Source of the DNA: Pectobacterium parmentieri
GTDB taxonomy: Bacteria > Pseudomonadota > Gammaproteobacteria > Enterobacterales > Enterobacteriaceae
Assembly: GCF_001742145.1 (NCBI RefSeq)
Contig: NZ_CP015749.1
Span: 1,798,001 to 1,862,000 of the forward strand
Direction: 5' to 3'
Length of the DNA: 64,000 nucleotides
The notes under the pieces are model-generated. The model was given only the letters and a program-made list of their open reading frames with translations. It was not told the origin of the DNA and did not search any database. The translations under genes and the position numbers were made by a program. Below, piece by piece: positions 26,870 through 37,657 of this stretch (its first letter is position 1; each line of letters starts with the position of its first letter).

Positions 26870-28885
26870 TTACTCTTTCTGGTCTTGCGCCAAATCGTTA
26901 GCGATTTTCACCGTTTCATCCAGATAAGGATCGGGAGCCTGATAATCTTTCGGCAAATCTTCCAGCGATTTGAGCAGTTTTTTGCCTTCTCTCGCCAGTC
27001 GATCGTTAATCCGATTCAGACGCATCGCTTCATCGTCGTCATTCTCTTTCTCACGCTGTGCAAGATTGAGCGATACAAAATTGCGCTTATCCTTCATCGC
27101 GTTGTAGCGGGCAATATCTTGCGCAACAAACTGGAACTCAGGATCTTTAGCAATACGCTCCTGATGATGCTCATTCAGTTTGCTAATCAACGTCTTCAGA
27201 TCGCCGCTCTTCGTGTAGTTGGCCGCTTTAATGCTGTCCCACGGTAACGCGTTATCTTCAAATTTCTCGCCAGTATCTACCGTCTCGGTGCCGGTTGGCA
27301 TCATCACGTCAGGCGTCACGCCTTTCATCTGAGTGCTGCCACCGTCGATGCGATAGAACTTCTGAATCGTGTACTGCACGGAACCGAGCGCTGGCCAGTC
27401 AGGGCGCAGCATCTGATCGTAGATCCGATTCAGCGAGCGATATTGCTGTACGGTGCCTTTACCAAACGTCGGCTCACCCACGATCAAGGCACGACCGTAA
27501 TCCTGCATCGCCGCCGCGAAGATCTCAGAAGCGGAAGCACTGAAACGATCGACCAGCACGACCAGCGGGCCTTTGTAATACACAATACCGTCAGTGTCGC
27601 TGTCTTCGCGCACTTTGCCGTTATTGTCGCGTACCTGAACGACAGGGCCACTTGGAATAAACAGACCGGAAAGCCCTACCGCTTCCGTCAGCGCACCGCC
27701 ACCGTTAGTCCGCAGGTCAATCACGATGCTGCTGACGTTCTGTTTTTCCAGCTTCTGGAGCTGAACTTTAACGTCATCTGTCAGGCCGACATAGAAGCCG
27801 GGGATATCCAGCACGCCGACTTTATCTTTACCGACCGTCTTGACGGACATTTTAACTGCGCGATCTTCAAGGCGGATACGTTCACGCGTCAGCGTGACAA
27901 TACGGGTTTTCGTCCCTTTACCCGCAGGCAGAACTTCCAGACGCACCTTACTGCCTTTCGGCCCCTTGATCAGCGCAACCACATCGTCCAGACGCCAGCC
28001 GATAACATCCACCATCGGCTTGCCGTTTTGGCCAACGCCGACCACACGGTCACCGACGGTAATGTTTTTGCTCTTCGCCGCCGGGCCGCCGGGCACCATG
28101 GAATTAATCATGGTGTAGTCATCATCCATCTGCAACACCGCGCCAATCCCTTCGAGCGACAGGCTCATTTCGGTATTGAATTGCTCGGTGTTACGCGGTG
28201 ACAGGTAGCTGGTATGCGGATCAATTTCACGCGCAAAGGCGTTCATGACGAGTTGAAAAACATCTTCGCTGTTGCTCTGCGCCAAACGACGAATCGCAAA
28301 CTGGTAACGCTTGGTCAGCGTCTCTTTGATGTCTTTATCATCTTTACCGGTCAGCTTTAGGCTGAGCCAGTCATATTTTACCTTAGCATCCCACAGACGG
28401 TTAAGTTCACCCGCGTTCTGTGGCCAAGGGGCTTTGCTGCGATCGAGCTCAAACGTATCGTTGCCCGTCAGATCTACCGGTTTATCCAGCAGCGACAGTG
28501 CATATTGAAAACGTTCAAACCGACGTTTCTGCGCCAGATTGTATAACGCATAGGGAATATCCAGTTGACCGGACTTCAGCGCATCGCCCAATTGGGCTTT
28601 TTGCCCGGAAAACTGCGCCACATCAGAGGCCAACAGCACATTGTGGCTGTAATCCAGCATGTTGAGGTAGCGGTTAAAAATTTTCTCAGAGAACTGCGCA
28701 TCCAGCATAAACTGACGATAATGCGAACGCAGGAAACGTGAGGCCACCCTGTCGCTAACGGTAGCATGTTGAGGCTCCTGATGTAGCTGAGGGATTTGCT
28801 CAACACGCGTAATGTTTTCATTTGCAAAACTAGAGCCCGCCAGCAGTAAGCCTGCAATGGCGGTTATTCTGACTAAGTTGTTCAT
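26870..28885 (-). CDS. prc: Carboxy-terminal processing protease Prc (Tsp)
   Basis: 671 residues, periplasmic S41 protease that trims FtsI and degrades MepS with NlpI, so it limits peptidoglycan cross-link cleavage. Signal peptide MNNLVRITAIAGLLLAGSSF, PDZ domain (about 235-320, with GIGAVLQMDDDYTMINSMVP), catalytic serine in FSASASEIF and lysine in FGKGTVQQY. ATG 28885 gives the family N-terminus. It lies 19 bases after proQ and is likely co-transcribed with it. Confidence 0.96.
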   Translation of the reverse strand: MNNLVRITAIAGLLLAGSSFANENITRVEQIPQLHQEPQHATVSDRVASRFLRSHYRQFMLDAQFSEKIFNRYLNMLDYSHNVLLASDVAQFSGQKAQLGDALKSGQLDIPYALYNLAQKRRFERFQYALSLLDKPVDLTGNDTFELDRSKAPWPQNAGELNRLWDAKVKYDWLSLKLTGKDDKDIKETLTKRYQFAIRRLAQSNSEDVFQLVMNAFAREIDPHTSYLSPRNTEQFNTEMSLSLEGIGAVLQMDDDYTMINSMVPGGPAAKSKNITVGDRVVGVGQNGKPMVDVIGWRLDDVVALIKGPKGSKVRLEVLPAGKGTKTRIVTLTRERIRLEDRAVKMSVKTVGKDKVGVLDIPGFYVGLTDDVKVQLQKLEKQNVSSIVIDLRTNGGGALTEAVGLSGLFIPSGPVVQVRDNNGKVREDSDTDGIVYYKGPLVVLVDRFSASASEIFAAAMQDYGRALIVGEPTFGKGTVQQYRSLNRIYDQMLRPDWPALGSVQYTIQKFYRIDGGSTQMKGVTPDVMMPTGTETVDTGEKFEDNALPWDSIKAANYTKSGDLKTLISKLNEHHQERIAKDPEFQFVAQDIARYNAMKDKRNFVSLNLAQREKENDDDEAMRLNRINDRLAREGKKLLKSLEDLPKDYQAPDPYLDETVKIANDLAQDQKE

Positions 28886-28904
28886 GCCCAGGTTGGCCTC
28901 CGTA

Positions 28905-29678
28905 TCAGAACTGCAAGTGTTCTGCGCGTACAATCATTGCCAGTCCAGAAGCCAATTGTACCCTGACTTCGCCTTTGGCAATTTCAAGCACGGTGGCATC
29001 CATGGCGTCTTTGCCGGCTCTGACTTTGATTTCCTGACCGATTTGCAGTTTGGAAACATCTGTAACCGCAACCCGCTGACGCTCATTGTTGGCAGGTTTT
29101 GCCTGACGCGGTTGAGCATTCGCTGGTTGCTGAGAAGAGGACTGAGATTGGCCGGGAGAAGACTGGCGTGGTTTACGCGGTGCATGGTTTTGAGATGCAT
29201 GGTTTTGAGATGCATGGTTTCGAGATGCATCGTTTGAAGCATCGCGACGCGGCGTACGTCTCTGAGCGGGACGAGGCGTACGCGCTGCATCTGCCGTCTC
29301 TCCGGCTGCTTCACGTTTTTTCGCCTGCTGCTCAGCACGCTGAGCCTGAACTCGCGCCTTCGCTTCTTCCAACTGCGTGCGGGCATGATCGACATGCTGC
29401 TGCTCCAACTCACCACACGGGTTACCGTCCAGATCGACACGTTGGGCACCTAATTTTACACCATACAGATACCGCCAGCTTGAGGTGTAAAGACGCAGCG
29501 CAGAGCGTAATTGCGTCTTACTGACGTTATCGGATTCCGGTACACGCTCAACAAGATCTTGAAAAATACCGATCTTTAACGGACGCGTTTCACCTTCAGT
29601 GGTGAAACAAAGCGGGAACCGCTCTGCCAAAAAGGCTATGACTTCTTTACTACTGTTCAACTTAGGTTGATTTTCCAT
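28905..29678 (-). CDS. proQ: RNA chaperone ProQ
   Basis: 257 residues. N-terminal FinO-like RNA-binding domain (about 5-115, with [20 protein letters not shown]), a basic flexible linker (about 116-200), and the C-terminal Tudor-like domain from [20 protein letters not shown]. It stabilises many sRNAs and mRNA 3' ends. The linker carries a tandem repeat (NHASQ units). E. coli ProQ is 232 residues, so the linker here is longer. Confidence 0.95.
   Translation of the reverse strand: MENQPKLNSSKEVIAFLAERFPLCFTTEGETRPLKIGIFQDLVERVPESDNVSKTQLRSALRLYTSSWRYLYGVKLGAQRVDLDGNPCGELEQQHVDHARTQLEEAKARVQAQRAEQQAKKREAAGETADAARTPRPAQRRTPRRDASNDASRNHASQNHASQNHAPRKPRQSSPGQSQSSSQQPANAQPRQAKPANNERQRVAVTDVSKLQIGQEIKVRAGKDAMDATVLEIAKGEVRVQLASGLAMIVRAEHLQF
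29181..29240 (-). repeat. 15-bp tandem repeat in the proQ linker
   Basis: Unit TGCATGGTTTTGAGA (plus strand) at 29181, 29196 and 29211 (one change), and a degenerate fourth copy at 29226. It encodes RNHASQ/QNHASQ-type five-residue units. The in-frame length allows copy-number change without frameshift. Confidence 0.85.
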
Positions 29679-29762
29679 GAAATTTCCTGATTACAACGGG
29701 TTTGCCAACCGGCGCAGGCATGAACAGGCGTCATTATAATGACGCCATCGGCAATTGCCACG

Positions 29763-30269
29763 TTAACCTTGTCTCAACGTGAGAGAATTGATGAATGTCA
29801 TCACATCGCTCGCTTCTAATTGAGCACAAAGTACGCTCACCACGGCCTTCAGCCCTTCTTCATCATCTGCGTCAAAACGCTGATAAAGGGGACTGTCAAT
29901 ATCCAGAACGCCAATCCGTTGCCCATTAACGACAAGCGGTAGCACGATTTCAGCATTACTCGCGGCATCACAGGCGATATGACCGGGGAACGCATGGACA
30001 TCGTCCACGCGCTGAATGCGATTTTCAGCTATCGCCGCACCGCATACACCTTTGCCTACCGGAATACGCACGCAGGCAACCTTGCCCTGAAACGGTCCCA
30101 GGAAAAGCGAGTCGTTATCCAACAGGTAAAACCCTGCCCAGTTAACCCCATCCAAACGCTCAAACAGCAGTGCACTACTGTTTGATAAAATGGTAATAAA
30201 ACGGTTTTCATCCGCAATAAGCGATGACATATCACGAATGAGATCCTGATAAAATTCTTGTTTATTCAT
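29763..30269 (-). CDS. msrC: Free methionine-(R)-sulfoxide reductase (GAF domain)
   Basis: 168 residues, YebR/MsrC. It reduces free L-methionine-(R)-sulfoxide. The GAF fold is visible, with VNWAGFYLLDND, GPFQGKVACVRIPVGKGVCG and the active cysteines in KVACVRI, GKGVCG and HIACDA. It precedes proQ on the same strand by 84 bases. The 30270-30562 gap to letA holds only the divergent promoters, which I could not pin down. Confidence 0.93.
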   Translation of the reverse strand: MNKQEFYQDLIRDMSSLIADENRFITILSNSSALLFERLDGVNWAGFYLLDNDSLFLGPFQGKVACVRIPVGKGVCGAAIAENRIQRVDDVHAFPGHIACDAASNAEIVLPLVVNGQRIGVLDIDSPLYQRFDADDEEGLKAVVSVLCAQLEASDVMTFINSLTLRQG

Positions 30270-30562
30270 ACTTGTTTATTCATAAAGTATATCGTTGTCT
30301 TTTCAAAACAGTGCGGAAAGATCCCACACAGACTGCATAAGCATCTATTACAGAATGCCATAAGATGAGCACCTTCGCGCGAAGAATCATCCGCTTTACC
30401 GTATCGTTGTCGTGCATATCGTGCTATTTCCATCGCCAAAATAACATCGGTCAGAGATCATATCCTTTTATGAATTTATCATTCAGTTACACTAAATAGC
30501 TGTGAATACGTTATCCATCGAGGATAACAAGGCTCGACACCGTCTATCGGACCGCAGGAAAA

Positions 30563-31852
30563 ATGAAAATACAGACTATAGCCGGCCCTGCACCGTTTCC
30601 GTCTCCCCGACCGCCGTTAACCGATGGGGCTAAAAGTGCGGCGGTATCCACCATCGCTCGTTACCATCGCTGCCCGGAATGCGATGCTTTTTTTGCACTA
30701 CCGCAACTGAAGCGTAACCAGACGGCTAATTGCCCACGCTGCGATGCCAAAGTCAGTTCAGGCAGAGACTGGACCATTTCCCGGCTTGCTGCAATGGCCG
30801 TCGCCATGCTGGTACTAATGCCATTTGCCTTCACCGAGCCGTTAATCAGTATTCGCCTGCTGGGGGTTACCATCAATGCCAGCCTGTTTGAAGGTATTTG
30901 GCAAATCACCCGTCAGGGACACCCACTCACGGCCAGTATGGTTGCATTTTGTACCGTTGGCGCACCGCTAACGTTAGTTTTTTCACTGTTATACCTGTTT
31001 TTTGCTCCCCGGATCGGCATGAACCTGCGCCCCATCCTGCTCATGTTGCAACGGCTAAAAGAGTGGATGATGTTGGATATCTATCTGGTTGGCATGGCCG
31101 TTGCCGCGATCAAAGTCCGTGAGTTCGCGGATGTTCAGGCCGGTATCGGGCTCGTCGCCTTTCTGGCGCTGATGATCTTAAGTCTGTTGACGCTGATCCA
31201 CTTAAATACCGACCAGCTTTGGCAGCGGTTTTACCCACGTCTGAGGCCATTGATTTCGCCAGATCGCTACCGAATCTGCCTTTCCTGCCATTTTACCAGC
31301 TCGCCTGACAGCCGGGGACGCTGCCCCCGTTGCCATATTCCGCTTCGCTTACGCCAGCGTCAGAGCCTGCAAAAATCCTGGGCAGCGCTGATTGCCTCTA
31401 TAATTCTACTGTTCCCCGCTAACCTGTTGCCCATATCGATTATTTATTCCAACGGCGCACGCACGGAGGACACCATTTTTTCCGGCATACTTTCACTCGC
31501 GACAGGCAATATCCCGATCGCACTGGTGGTTTTCATCGCCAGTATTCTGGTGCCGTTTACTAAAGTTATTGTGCTGTTCGGCCTGTTGGTTAGCATCCAT
31601 GTCCAGTCGGAAGGCAACATAATGATGCGCATGAAATTACTGCGCGTTATCCGTTGGATCGGTCGCTGGTCCATGCTCGATTTATTTGTGATTGCCCTGA
31701 CGATGTCGCTCGTCAACCGCGATCAACTACTCGCTTTCACCATGGGGCCTGCTGCTTTTTACTTTGGCGCAGCGGTGATTCTCACTATCCTTGCTGTTGA
31801 ATGGCTGGATAGTCGACTGATGTGGGATAACACTGATGTGGAATTGGAATAA
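30563..31852 (+). CDS. letA: Lipid transport membrane protein LetA
   Basis: 429 residues, PqiA/YebS family. Two cytoplasmic C4 zinc ribbons (CPECDAFF...CPRCDA near residue 37 and CLSCHFTS...CPRCHIP near residue 240), each followed by a multi-helix membrane bundle. It works with LetB in lipid movement across the envelope. letB starts two bases after its stop. Confidence 0.94.
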   Translation: MKIQTIAGPAPFPSPRPPLTDGAKSAAVSTIARYHRCPECDAFFALPQLKRNQTANCPRCDAKVSSGRDWTISRLAAMAVAMLVLMPFAFTEPLISIRLLGVTINASLFEGIWQITRQGHPLTASMVAFCTVGAPLTLVFSLLYLFFAPRIGMNLRPILLMLQRLKEWMMLDIYLVGMAVAAIKVREFADVQAGIGLVAFLALMILSLLTLIHLNTDQLWQRFYPRLRPLISPDRYRICLSCHFTSSPDSRGRCPRCHIPLRLRQRQSLQKSWAALIASIILLFPANLLPISIIYSNGARTEDTIFSGILSLATGNIPIALVVFIASILVPFTKVIVLFGLLVSIHVQSEGNIMMRMKLLRVIRWIGRWSMLDLFVIALTMSLVNRDQLLAFTMGPAAFYFGAAVILTILAVEWLDSRLMWDNTDVELE

Positions 31853-31854
31853 CA

Positions 31855-34497
31855 ATGCAAGATAATACGTCTGGGACACCAACCGAAGCTACCGTGAAAA
31901 ACAAGCGCCGCCTGTCACCATTTTGGCTGCTACCGCTGATTGCGTTGATGATTGCCGGCTGGCTGATTTACACCAATCAACAGGAGCGCGGGGCGACGGT
32001 TACGATCGATTTCGTCTCCGCCGACGGCATTGTCGCCGGACGAACCCCCGTGCGCTACCAAGGGGTGGAAGTCGGCACCGTGCAAAATATCAAGCTGAGT
32101 GAAGACCTGCGCACCATACAGGTCGAAGCCAGCATCAAAAGCGATATGAAGGAAGCATTACGCAGCGGCACGCAGTTCTGGCTGGTTACGCCAAAAGCGT
32201 CTCTCGCCGGGGTTTCAGGACTAGATGCGCTGGTGGGCGGTAACTACATCGGTATGATGCCCGGTTCCGGCGAGGCGCAAGAGCACTTTTCTGCGCTGGA
32301 TACGCAGCCCAAATACCGCGTTAACACCGGAGAATTGCTGATTCATCTTCACGCTGACGATCTCGGATCGTTGAATACCGGTTCGCTGGTTTACTACCGT
32401 AAAATTCCGGTCGGGAAAGTCTACGATTACACGGTTTCTCAGGATCGCCACGGTGTGACGATTGATGTGTTGGTTGAACGCCGTTTCATTCATCTGGTAA
32501 AAAAGAATAGCCGTTTCTGGAATGTGTCCGGCTTTAATGCCGACATCAGCGTCAGCGGCGCAAAAATTGAGATGGAGAATCTGGCCGCACTGGTTAACGG
32601 AGCGATTGCGTTCGATTCACCGGAAGAGAGCGAAGACGCCGGTGCTGAGCAATCCTACCGCCTCTATCCCGATCTGGCACAGAGCCAGCGAGGAGTGAAA
32701 ATCACGCTGGATTTACCTTCTGGCGATAATTTATCCGAAGGCCGCACCCCGCTGATGTATCAGGGGCTGGAAGTCGGGACGTTGAATAAAATCACCTTAA
32801 ACCCGGACGACGGCAAGGTCAGCGGAGAGTTGATCATCGATCCCTCCGTAATTACGCTAATGCGAGAAGGCACGCGTATTGAACTCAACAAGCCCCAGCT
32901 TTCACTCAGCGACCTGAATATATCGCGCCTGCTGAGTGGCCCCACGCTGACGTTACTCCCCGGCGAAGGCGAACCTCGCCAGCATTTTACCGTGCTGGAT
33001 AGCGGGCAACAGCAACTCGCCCAGCCCGGTGCGCTTTCTATTCAGCTAACGGCAGCACAAAGTTATGGCATTGATAGTGGTCAACCTGTACTGCTACACG
33101 GTGTACAAATCGGTCAGGTCGTGAAACGCACGCTGGATGAACAAGGTGTCAGCTTCGTTTTGGTGATCGAGCCGAGATATCGCCAGTTATTGCACCGCGA
33201 CAGTAAATTTATCGTTAACAGTCGCGTGAATGTGAAGATGGGGCTGGATGGCATTCAAGTGCTGGGTGCCAGCGCGCAAGAATGGGTTAGCGGTGGTATT
33301 CAGGTTTTACCGGGTAGCAAAGGTGACATTCAGGCACATTACCCGCTGTTCAGCGATCTCGAAAAAGCCGAAGAAGGTATTCGGGGTTCCACCCCCTCGC
33401 CTACCCTTACCTTGGTAACCGATAGCTTGCCGGATATTCAGGACGGCTCTATCGTGCTATACCGTAAATTCCAGGTGGGAGAAATCATGCGGGTACGCCC
33501 TAAGGCGGATACCTTTGAAGTCGAGGTTTATATCCGTCCAGAGCACCGCAAACTGTTGACGGAAAACAGCGTGTTCTGGGCAGAAGGCGGTGCCCGCGTG
33601 CAGTTGAATACCTCAGGCCTGACGGTGCAAGCCTCACCATTGAATCGCGCACTTAAGGGAGCGATCAGTTTTGATAATCTGGAAGGCGCACCGGAAATTA
33701 AAGGCGGCAAGCGCGTCCTGTACAATAACGAAACCGCCGCGCGCGCCGTGGGTAGCCGTATCATTCTGCGCACCTACGACGCCAGCAAACTCGCACCGGG
33801 AATGCCTATCCGCTATCTGGGCATTGATATCGGCCAGTTGGATTCGCTAAAGCTGTCCGAACAGCGTAACGACGTTCTGGTTCAAGCCGTGCTCTACCCT
33901 GAATATGTGCGGAATTTCGCCCGTTCTGGCACACGCTTTTCCGTCGTCACCCCAGAAATTTCCGCTGCGGGAGTGAATCATCTGGAAACGCTCTTCCAAC
34001 CTTATATTAACGTCGAGCCGGGTAACGGCAGCGTGACGCGCAATTTTGAGCTACAACAGGCCACCATCTCGGATTCCCGCTATCAGGATGGCTTGAATAT
34101 CAGCGTTGATGCGCCGGAAGCGGGAGCATTGCAGGTTGGAACGCCGGTTCTATTCCGCGGTATTGAAGTGGGAACCGTGACAGGGTTGTCGCTAGGCACC
34201 TTGTCGGATCGTATCGCCATTTCGCTACGCATCAGCAAACGCTATCAGCATCTGGTACGCGATAATTCCGTCTTCTGGCAAGCATCTGGCTACAATCTGG
34301 AATTCGGGCTGGTTGGCGGCGTCATTAAGAGCGGAACCTTTCAACAGTTTATTCGCGGCGGCATCGCTTTCGCCACGCCTCCTAGCACGCCACTCGCACC
34401 TAAGGCACAGGAAGGGAAACACTTCTTGCTAAGGAACGAAGAGCCTAAAGAGTGGCGGCAATGGGGTACGGCGATTCCGAACGCTCCAGATAATTAA
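31855..34497 (+). CDS. letB: MCE-domain lipid transport tunnel protein LetB
   Basis: 880 residues. One N-terminal membrane helix (about 22-41) followed by seven tandem MCE domains, recognisable by the repeated pattern G-x-P-V-x-Y-x-G-x-x-V-G (for example GRTPVRYQGVEVGTV, GRTPLMYQGLEVGTL, GTPVLFRGIEVGTV). LetB hexamers form a hydrophobic tunnel across the periplasm between inner and outer membranes. Confidence 0.95.
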   Translation: MQDNTSGTPTEATVKNKRRLSPFWLLPLIALMIAGWLIYTNQQERGATVTIDFVSADGIVAGRTPVRYQGVEVGTVQNIKLSEDLRTIQVEASIKSDMKEALRSGTQFWLVTPKASLAGVSGLDALVGGNYIGMMPGSGEAQEHFSALDTQPKYRVNTGELLIHLHADDLGSLNTGSLVYYRKIPVGKVYDYTVSQDRHGVTIDVLVERRFIHLVKKNSRFWNVSGFNADISVSGAKIEMENLAALVNGAIAFDSPEESEDAGAEQSYRLYPDLAQSQRGVKITLDLPSGDNLSEGRTPLMYQGLEVGTLNKITLNPDDGKVSGELIIDPSVITLMREGTRIELNKPQLSLSDLNISRLLSGPTLTLLPGEGEPRQHFTVLDSGQQQLAQPGALSIQLTAAQSYGIDSGQPVLLHGVQIGQVVKRTLDEQGVSFVLVIEPRYRQLLHRDSKFIVNSRVNVKMGLDGIQVLGASAQEWVSGGIQVLPGSKGDIQAHYPLFSDLEKAEEGIRGSTPSPTLTLVTDSLPDIQDGSIVLYRKFQVGEIMRVRPKADTFEVEVYIRPEHRKLLTENSVFWAEGGARVQLNTSGLTVQASPLNRALKGAISFDNLEGAPEIKGGKRVLYNNETAARAVGSRIILRTYDASKLAPGMPIRYLGIDIGQLDSLKLSEQRNDVLVQAVLYPEYVRNFARSGTRFSVVTPEISAAGVNHLETLFQPYINVEPGNGSVTRNFELQQATISDSRYQDGLNISVDAPEAGALQVGTPVLFRGIEVGTVTGLSLGTLSDRIAISLRISKRYQHLVRDNSVFWQASGYNLEFGLVGGVIKSGTFQQFIRGGIAFATPPSTPLAPKAQEGKHFLLRNEEPKEWRQWGTAIPNAPDN

Positions 34498-34510
34498 CGT
34501 TCATCACCTA

Positions 34511-34540
34511 ACAGGGCGGCGAGAGTCGCCCTGTCGTTTT
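34511..34540 (+). terminator. Terminator of letAB
   Basis: ACAGGGCG (34511-34518) pairs with CGCCCTGT (34527-34534), followed by CGTTTT. Confidence 0.75.
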
Positions 34541-34622
34541 CACGCTATCGATGAAAGATCCGTGCTACACTTCGCCGCTTCTTCCCCCTCGCTTTACTGA
34601 ATAACCGGTACGGAACCACGTC

Positions 34623-36077
34623 GTGGCAAAATTTACTCCAGCCAATCTGCCTGCTGAATTTCTCGACACTATGCGAGACATTATGCCTTCATCACTTTCG
34701 ATGGAGGATTTCATTGCCGCCTGCCAGCGTCCGCTGCGCCGGAGCATCCGCGTCAATACGTTAAAAATCAGCGTTGATGCCTTTCGACAGCTCGTACAAC
34801 CTTATGGTTGGCAGCTTGAGCCGATCCCCTGGTGCCAGGAAGGTTTCTGGCTGCTGAATACAGAAGAGGAAAACACGCGGCTCGGCAATACGCTGGAGCA
34901 CCTGAGCGGGCTATTCTACATTCAGGAAGCCAGCTCCATGCTGCCCGTCAGCGCCCTGTTCCATCGTAATGATGCGCTGGGAACCATTTTAGACGTCGCC
35001 GCTGCGCCGGGTTCCAAAACAACGCAGATTGCGGCACGACTGAATAACGAAGGCGCTATCGTTGCCAACGAGTACTCAGCCAGCCGGGTAAAGGTACTGC
35101 ATGCCAATATCAGCCGCTGCGGCGTCAGCAATACTGCGATTACCCACTTCGATGGGCGCGTTTTCGGCGCGGCGCTGCCGGAATATTTTGATGCGATACT
35201 GCTAGATGCCCCGTGCTCAGGTGAAGGCGTGGTGCGTAAAGATCCGGCGGCGATGAGCCACTGGTCGCAAGAGAGCATTACCGACATTGCCGCTACGCAG
35301 CGCGATCTGATTCTGAGTGCGTTCCATGCCCTAAAGCCCGGCGGCGTGATGATTTATTCCACTTGTACGTTGAATCGGCAGGAAAATCAGCAGGTCTGTC
35401 ATTGGTTACAGGCGCAATTCCCTGATGCGTGTGAGTTTGAATCACTAGACGATCTCTTCGCTGACGCAGAACTCGCCACAACGGAAGAAGGCTTCTTGCA
35501 CGTCTTCCCACAGATTTACGACAGTGAAGGCTTCTTTGTTGCCCGTTTGCGTAAAACCGCCAGCGTGCCGCCACTGCCGCGCCCGGGTTATAAAGTCGGT
35601 AAATTTCCGTTCTCTCCGGTCGCACACAAAGATCGTGTGTTACTCACAGAGGCTGCACGTAAACAGGGTATTCACTGGGATGAAGCATTACTTCAGCTAT
35701 GGCAGCGTGATAGCGAGATTTGGCTTTTCCCTGCGGCACTCGCCTCTGCATTTGGCAATATCAAATTCTCACGCATTGGCATTAAGCTTGCCGAACGCTT
35801 CCCCAAAGGCTTTCGTTGGCAGCATGAAGCGGTTGTGGCACTGGCAGACCCGAACGCGAGCAATGCCTACGCACTGAACGATCACATCGCCTGTGAGTGG
35901 TTTCAGGGCAAAGACAGCTACCCAGATCCGCTTCCTACTGCGGATGAATTGATTTTAACTTACCAGAACACGCCCGTTGGTCTGGCAAAGCGCATCAGCA
36001 GTCGGATAAAAAACAGCCTACCACGCGATTTAGTTCGGGATGGCGCATCCTCCGCACGGCTTCTTGCTAAAGAATAA
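34623..36077 (+). CDS. rsmF: 16S rRNA m5C1407 methyltransferase RsmF
   Basis: 484 residues, Nop2/Sun family. SAM-binding [18 protein letters not shown], the catalytic pair of cysteines in DAPCSGEGV and STCTLN, and a C-terminal PUA-like region. It methylates C1407 of 16S rRNA. The start is GTG 34623, giving [19 protein letters not shown]. Confidence 0.95.
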   Translation: MAKFTPANLPAEFLDTMRDIMPSSLSMEDFIAACQRPLRRSIRVNTLKISVDAFRQLVQPYGWQLEPIPWCQEGFWLLNTEEENTRLGNTLEHLSGLFYIQEASSMLPVSALFHRNDALGTILDVAAAPGSKTTQIAARLNNEGAIVANEYSASRVKVLHANISRCGVSNTAITHFDGRVFGAALPEYFDAILLDAPCSGEGVVRKDPAAMSHWSQESITDIAATQRDLILSAFHALKPGGVMIYSTCTLNRQENQQVCHWLQAQFPDACEFESLDDLFADAELATTEEGFLHVFPQIYDSEGFFVARLRKTASVPPLPRPGYKVGKFPFSPVAHKDRVLLTEAARKQGIHWDEALLQLWQRDSEIWLFPAALASAFGNIKFSRIGIKLAERFPKGFRWQHEAVVALADPNASNAYALNDHIACEWFQGKDSYPDPLPTADELILTYQNTPVGLAKRISSRIKNSLPRDLVRDGASSARLLAKE

Positions 36078-36089
36078 ATACGCTTTCTG

Positions 36090-36117
36090 CATCAGGTGGC
36101 GATAAAACCACCTGATG
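36090..36117. terminator. Hairpin after rsmF
   Basis: CATCAGGTGG (36090-36099) pairs perfectly with CCACCTGATG (36108-36117) around CGATAAAA. No T-run follows, so termination or mRNA-end protection are both possible. Confidence 0.5.
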
Positions 36118-36201
36118 AGCAGCCACCTGCCCTTTCCTTACTGATTTTCATCTACAATTATCCTGACAGATAGAGAAACTCAGTAATATCTGGAGAGCGA
36201 G

Positions 36202-36393
36202 ATGTTTGCATTAGTGATATTTGTTTGTTATCTCGGGCATGGCTGTGACGATTTGGTCGTCGGTGCCTACAACACCGAAGCGCAGTGTCTACAAGCGATG
36301 GACGAACAGCGCCTGCGTCGCGCTGGCTGCTTCCCCATTGAAGAGTATATTGATGGCTTCTGGGTTCCTGCCCAAGAGTACGCTGATTTCTAA
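36202..36393 (+). CDS. yebW: Conserved small protein YebW
   Basis: 63 residues, the same length as E. coli YebW, with MFALVIFVCYLGHGCDD, YNTEAQC and GCFPIEEYIDGFWVPAQEY conserved. The N-terminal helix may be a signal or membrane segment; three further cysteines follow. Function unknown. GGAG precedes the start. The yebV gene that separates rsmF from yebW in E. coli is not present here. Confidence 0.88.
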   Translation: MFALVIFVCYLGHGCDDLVVGAYNTEAQCLQAMDEQRLRRAGCFPIEEYIDGFWVPAQEYADF

Positions 36394-36606
36394 TCCTCTC
36401 TCTGCGTATTCTCATCGGCACACGCGGCCAATCCTTCATCTGATTATCAATTCTTATCATTGCTCCTAAGCCCTGTCAGTTATTTGATTATCTTAGTGTC
36501 TAGGTTCAATATTCTCCCCGCCTCGCATGCCCAACCGGGGAAATCATGCGGCATTGCTTATCAATCAGGATACCTATTTTAATAACTCTCACGTGACGGA
36601 TTACAC

Positions 36607-36853
36607 ATGACATTGTTATCTATACCTTCATTATTTTTGTCGGCAACGCTCATATGAAGGAAAAAATATTCCTCACGACAATATATTAGCCCACACCTGG
36701 CTTTCTATTGCGCGGGCAAACGGGGAAAGTAAAGCATACCCGTTGGTTATGAATCTTACCTTGAAAATAAAGCCTGAAGAATTACTGAAGTCGCATAATA
36801 AACTCACCGAGTTTAGAGAAAAATTCTCAATACCCGACCCCGTTATTTCCTAG
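36607..36853 (+). pseudogene. Decayed Sel1-repeat protein fragment
   Basis: The frame from 36611 to TAG 36853 has no start but its end (from about 36653) reads YEGKNIPHDNILAHTWLSIA followed by RANGESKA, then KIKPEELLKSHNKLTEF. This matches the last Sel1 repeat and its usual C-terminal helix (pattern G-VP-D--LA--W---A-ANG and K--PE---). A separate short frame at 36607-36657 gives a signal-like MTLLSIPSLFLSATLI before TGA. The likely history is a secreted Sel1 protein reduced by deletion and frameshift. The rest of 36394-36922 holds nothing else I recognise. Confidence 0.6.
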
Positions 36854-36922
36854 TGGTTTATCGCTATATATCGCTCAGGGTGGTGATACTACCGCCCTGA
36901 GCTTATTTTCAGCGTTATCTTT

Positions 36923-37624
36923 TCATCGGCATACACCAAAACCGCGCATACCAAAGTGAAAGTGATTAGCATGGGCGGCATTATATTCCGGCCCCAGAGA
37001 ATTACCGAAAAAACGGCAGCTTTCCCTGAATGTGGTACGTAAATAGCTGCCGCGTTCGTCCATTACTGACCACTGATTCAAAACGCTAACCTGCCGCCCA
37101 TCAGACAGGCGAAAAGCGGCGATATCCCATGCGTCTGCCGTTGCATGTTCACTCAGACGCCCTTCAGGCCGGTGATAGACATTGCGGCAGGCATAGCTGC
37201 CCATATGATCGATACGCGCCAGTGACGTGCCAAGAGATTGCGCCTGCGGCACTGCAACCTGCGCCACAAACATGGTACTACTCAGCGCCAATGGGCAACT
37301 GGCGAGAAAGCTGGAGCTGAGCGTAACCTCACCAAAACCTTGAACCCGAATGGGCGACGCGACAGGACATTGCCCACTGATGTCATTGGCCTCGGCGAAT
37401 CGCAGCCGTCCGTTTTCCTGCGCCTGCTTTAACACCATCAAACAGGCATCAGGGTCGTTGGCGACAGACTTCATTTTCAATCGGGTAATAAACGTAGGCG
37501 GGTCATCAACAGACAGCGGAGCAAAAGGATCGTAACCGGGAGGAAGCTGGCGTTGAATCCAGGGTGCCAGGGCAATTAGCCCTCCAAGCATCACAGCAAA
37601 TATCAACCATCCCCGCATCAGCAT
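36923..37624 (-). CDS. Extensin-like family protein
   Basis: 233 residues. An N-terminal membrane anchor (about 5-24) is followed by the extensin-like C-terminal domain: GSYACRNVYHR, LSEHATADAWDIAAF and HANHFHFGMRGFGVC, with conserved Cys and His/Asp residues resembling metal-dependent D,D-peptidase folds. A cell-envelope location is likely; the substrate is unknown. It lies 33 bases downstream of the dehydrogenase gene on the same strand. Confidence 0.85.
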   Translation of the reverse strand: MLMRGWLIFAVMLGGLIALAPWIQRQLPPGYDPFAPLSVDDPPTFITRLKMKSVANDPDACLMVLKQAQENGRLRFAEANDISGQCPVASPIRVQGFGEVTLSSSFLASCPLALSSTMFVAQVAVPQAQSLGTSLARIDHMGSYACRNVYHRPEGRLSEHATADAWDIAAFRLSDGRQVSVLNQWSVMDERGSYLRTTFRESCRFFGNSLGPEYNAAHANHFHFGMRGFGVCR

Positions 37625-37657
37625 TGCCCCCCAATTATTTTCTTCTCCTGAACAATA

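Noticed and set aside
27443..28201. 252-codon frame opposite prc
   Set aside because: It is antisense to a clear, highly conserved gene, with His/Arg-rich composition typical of a shadow frame.
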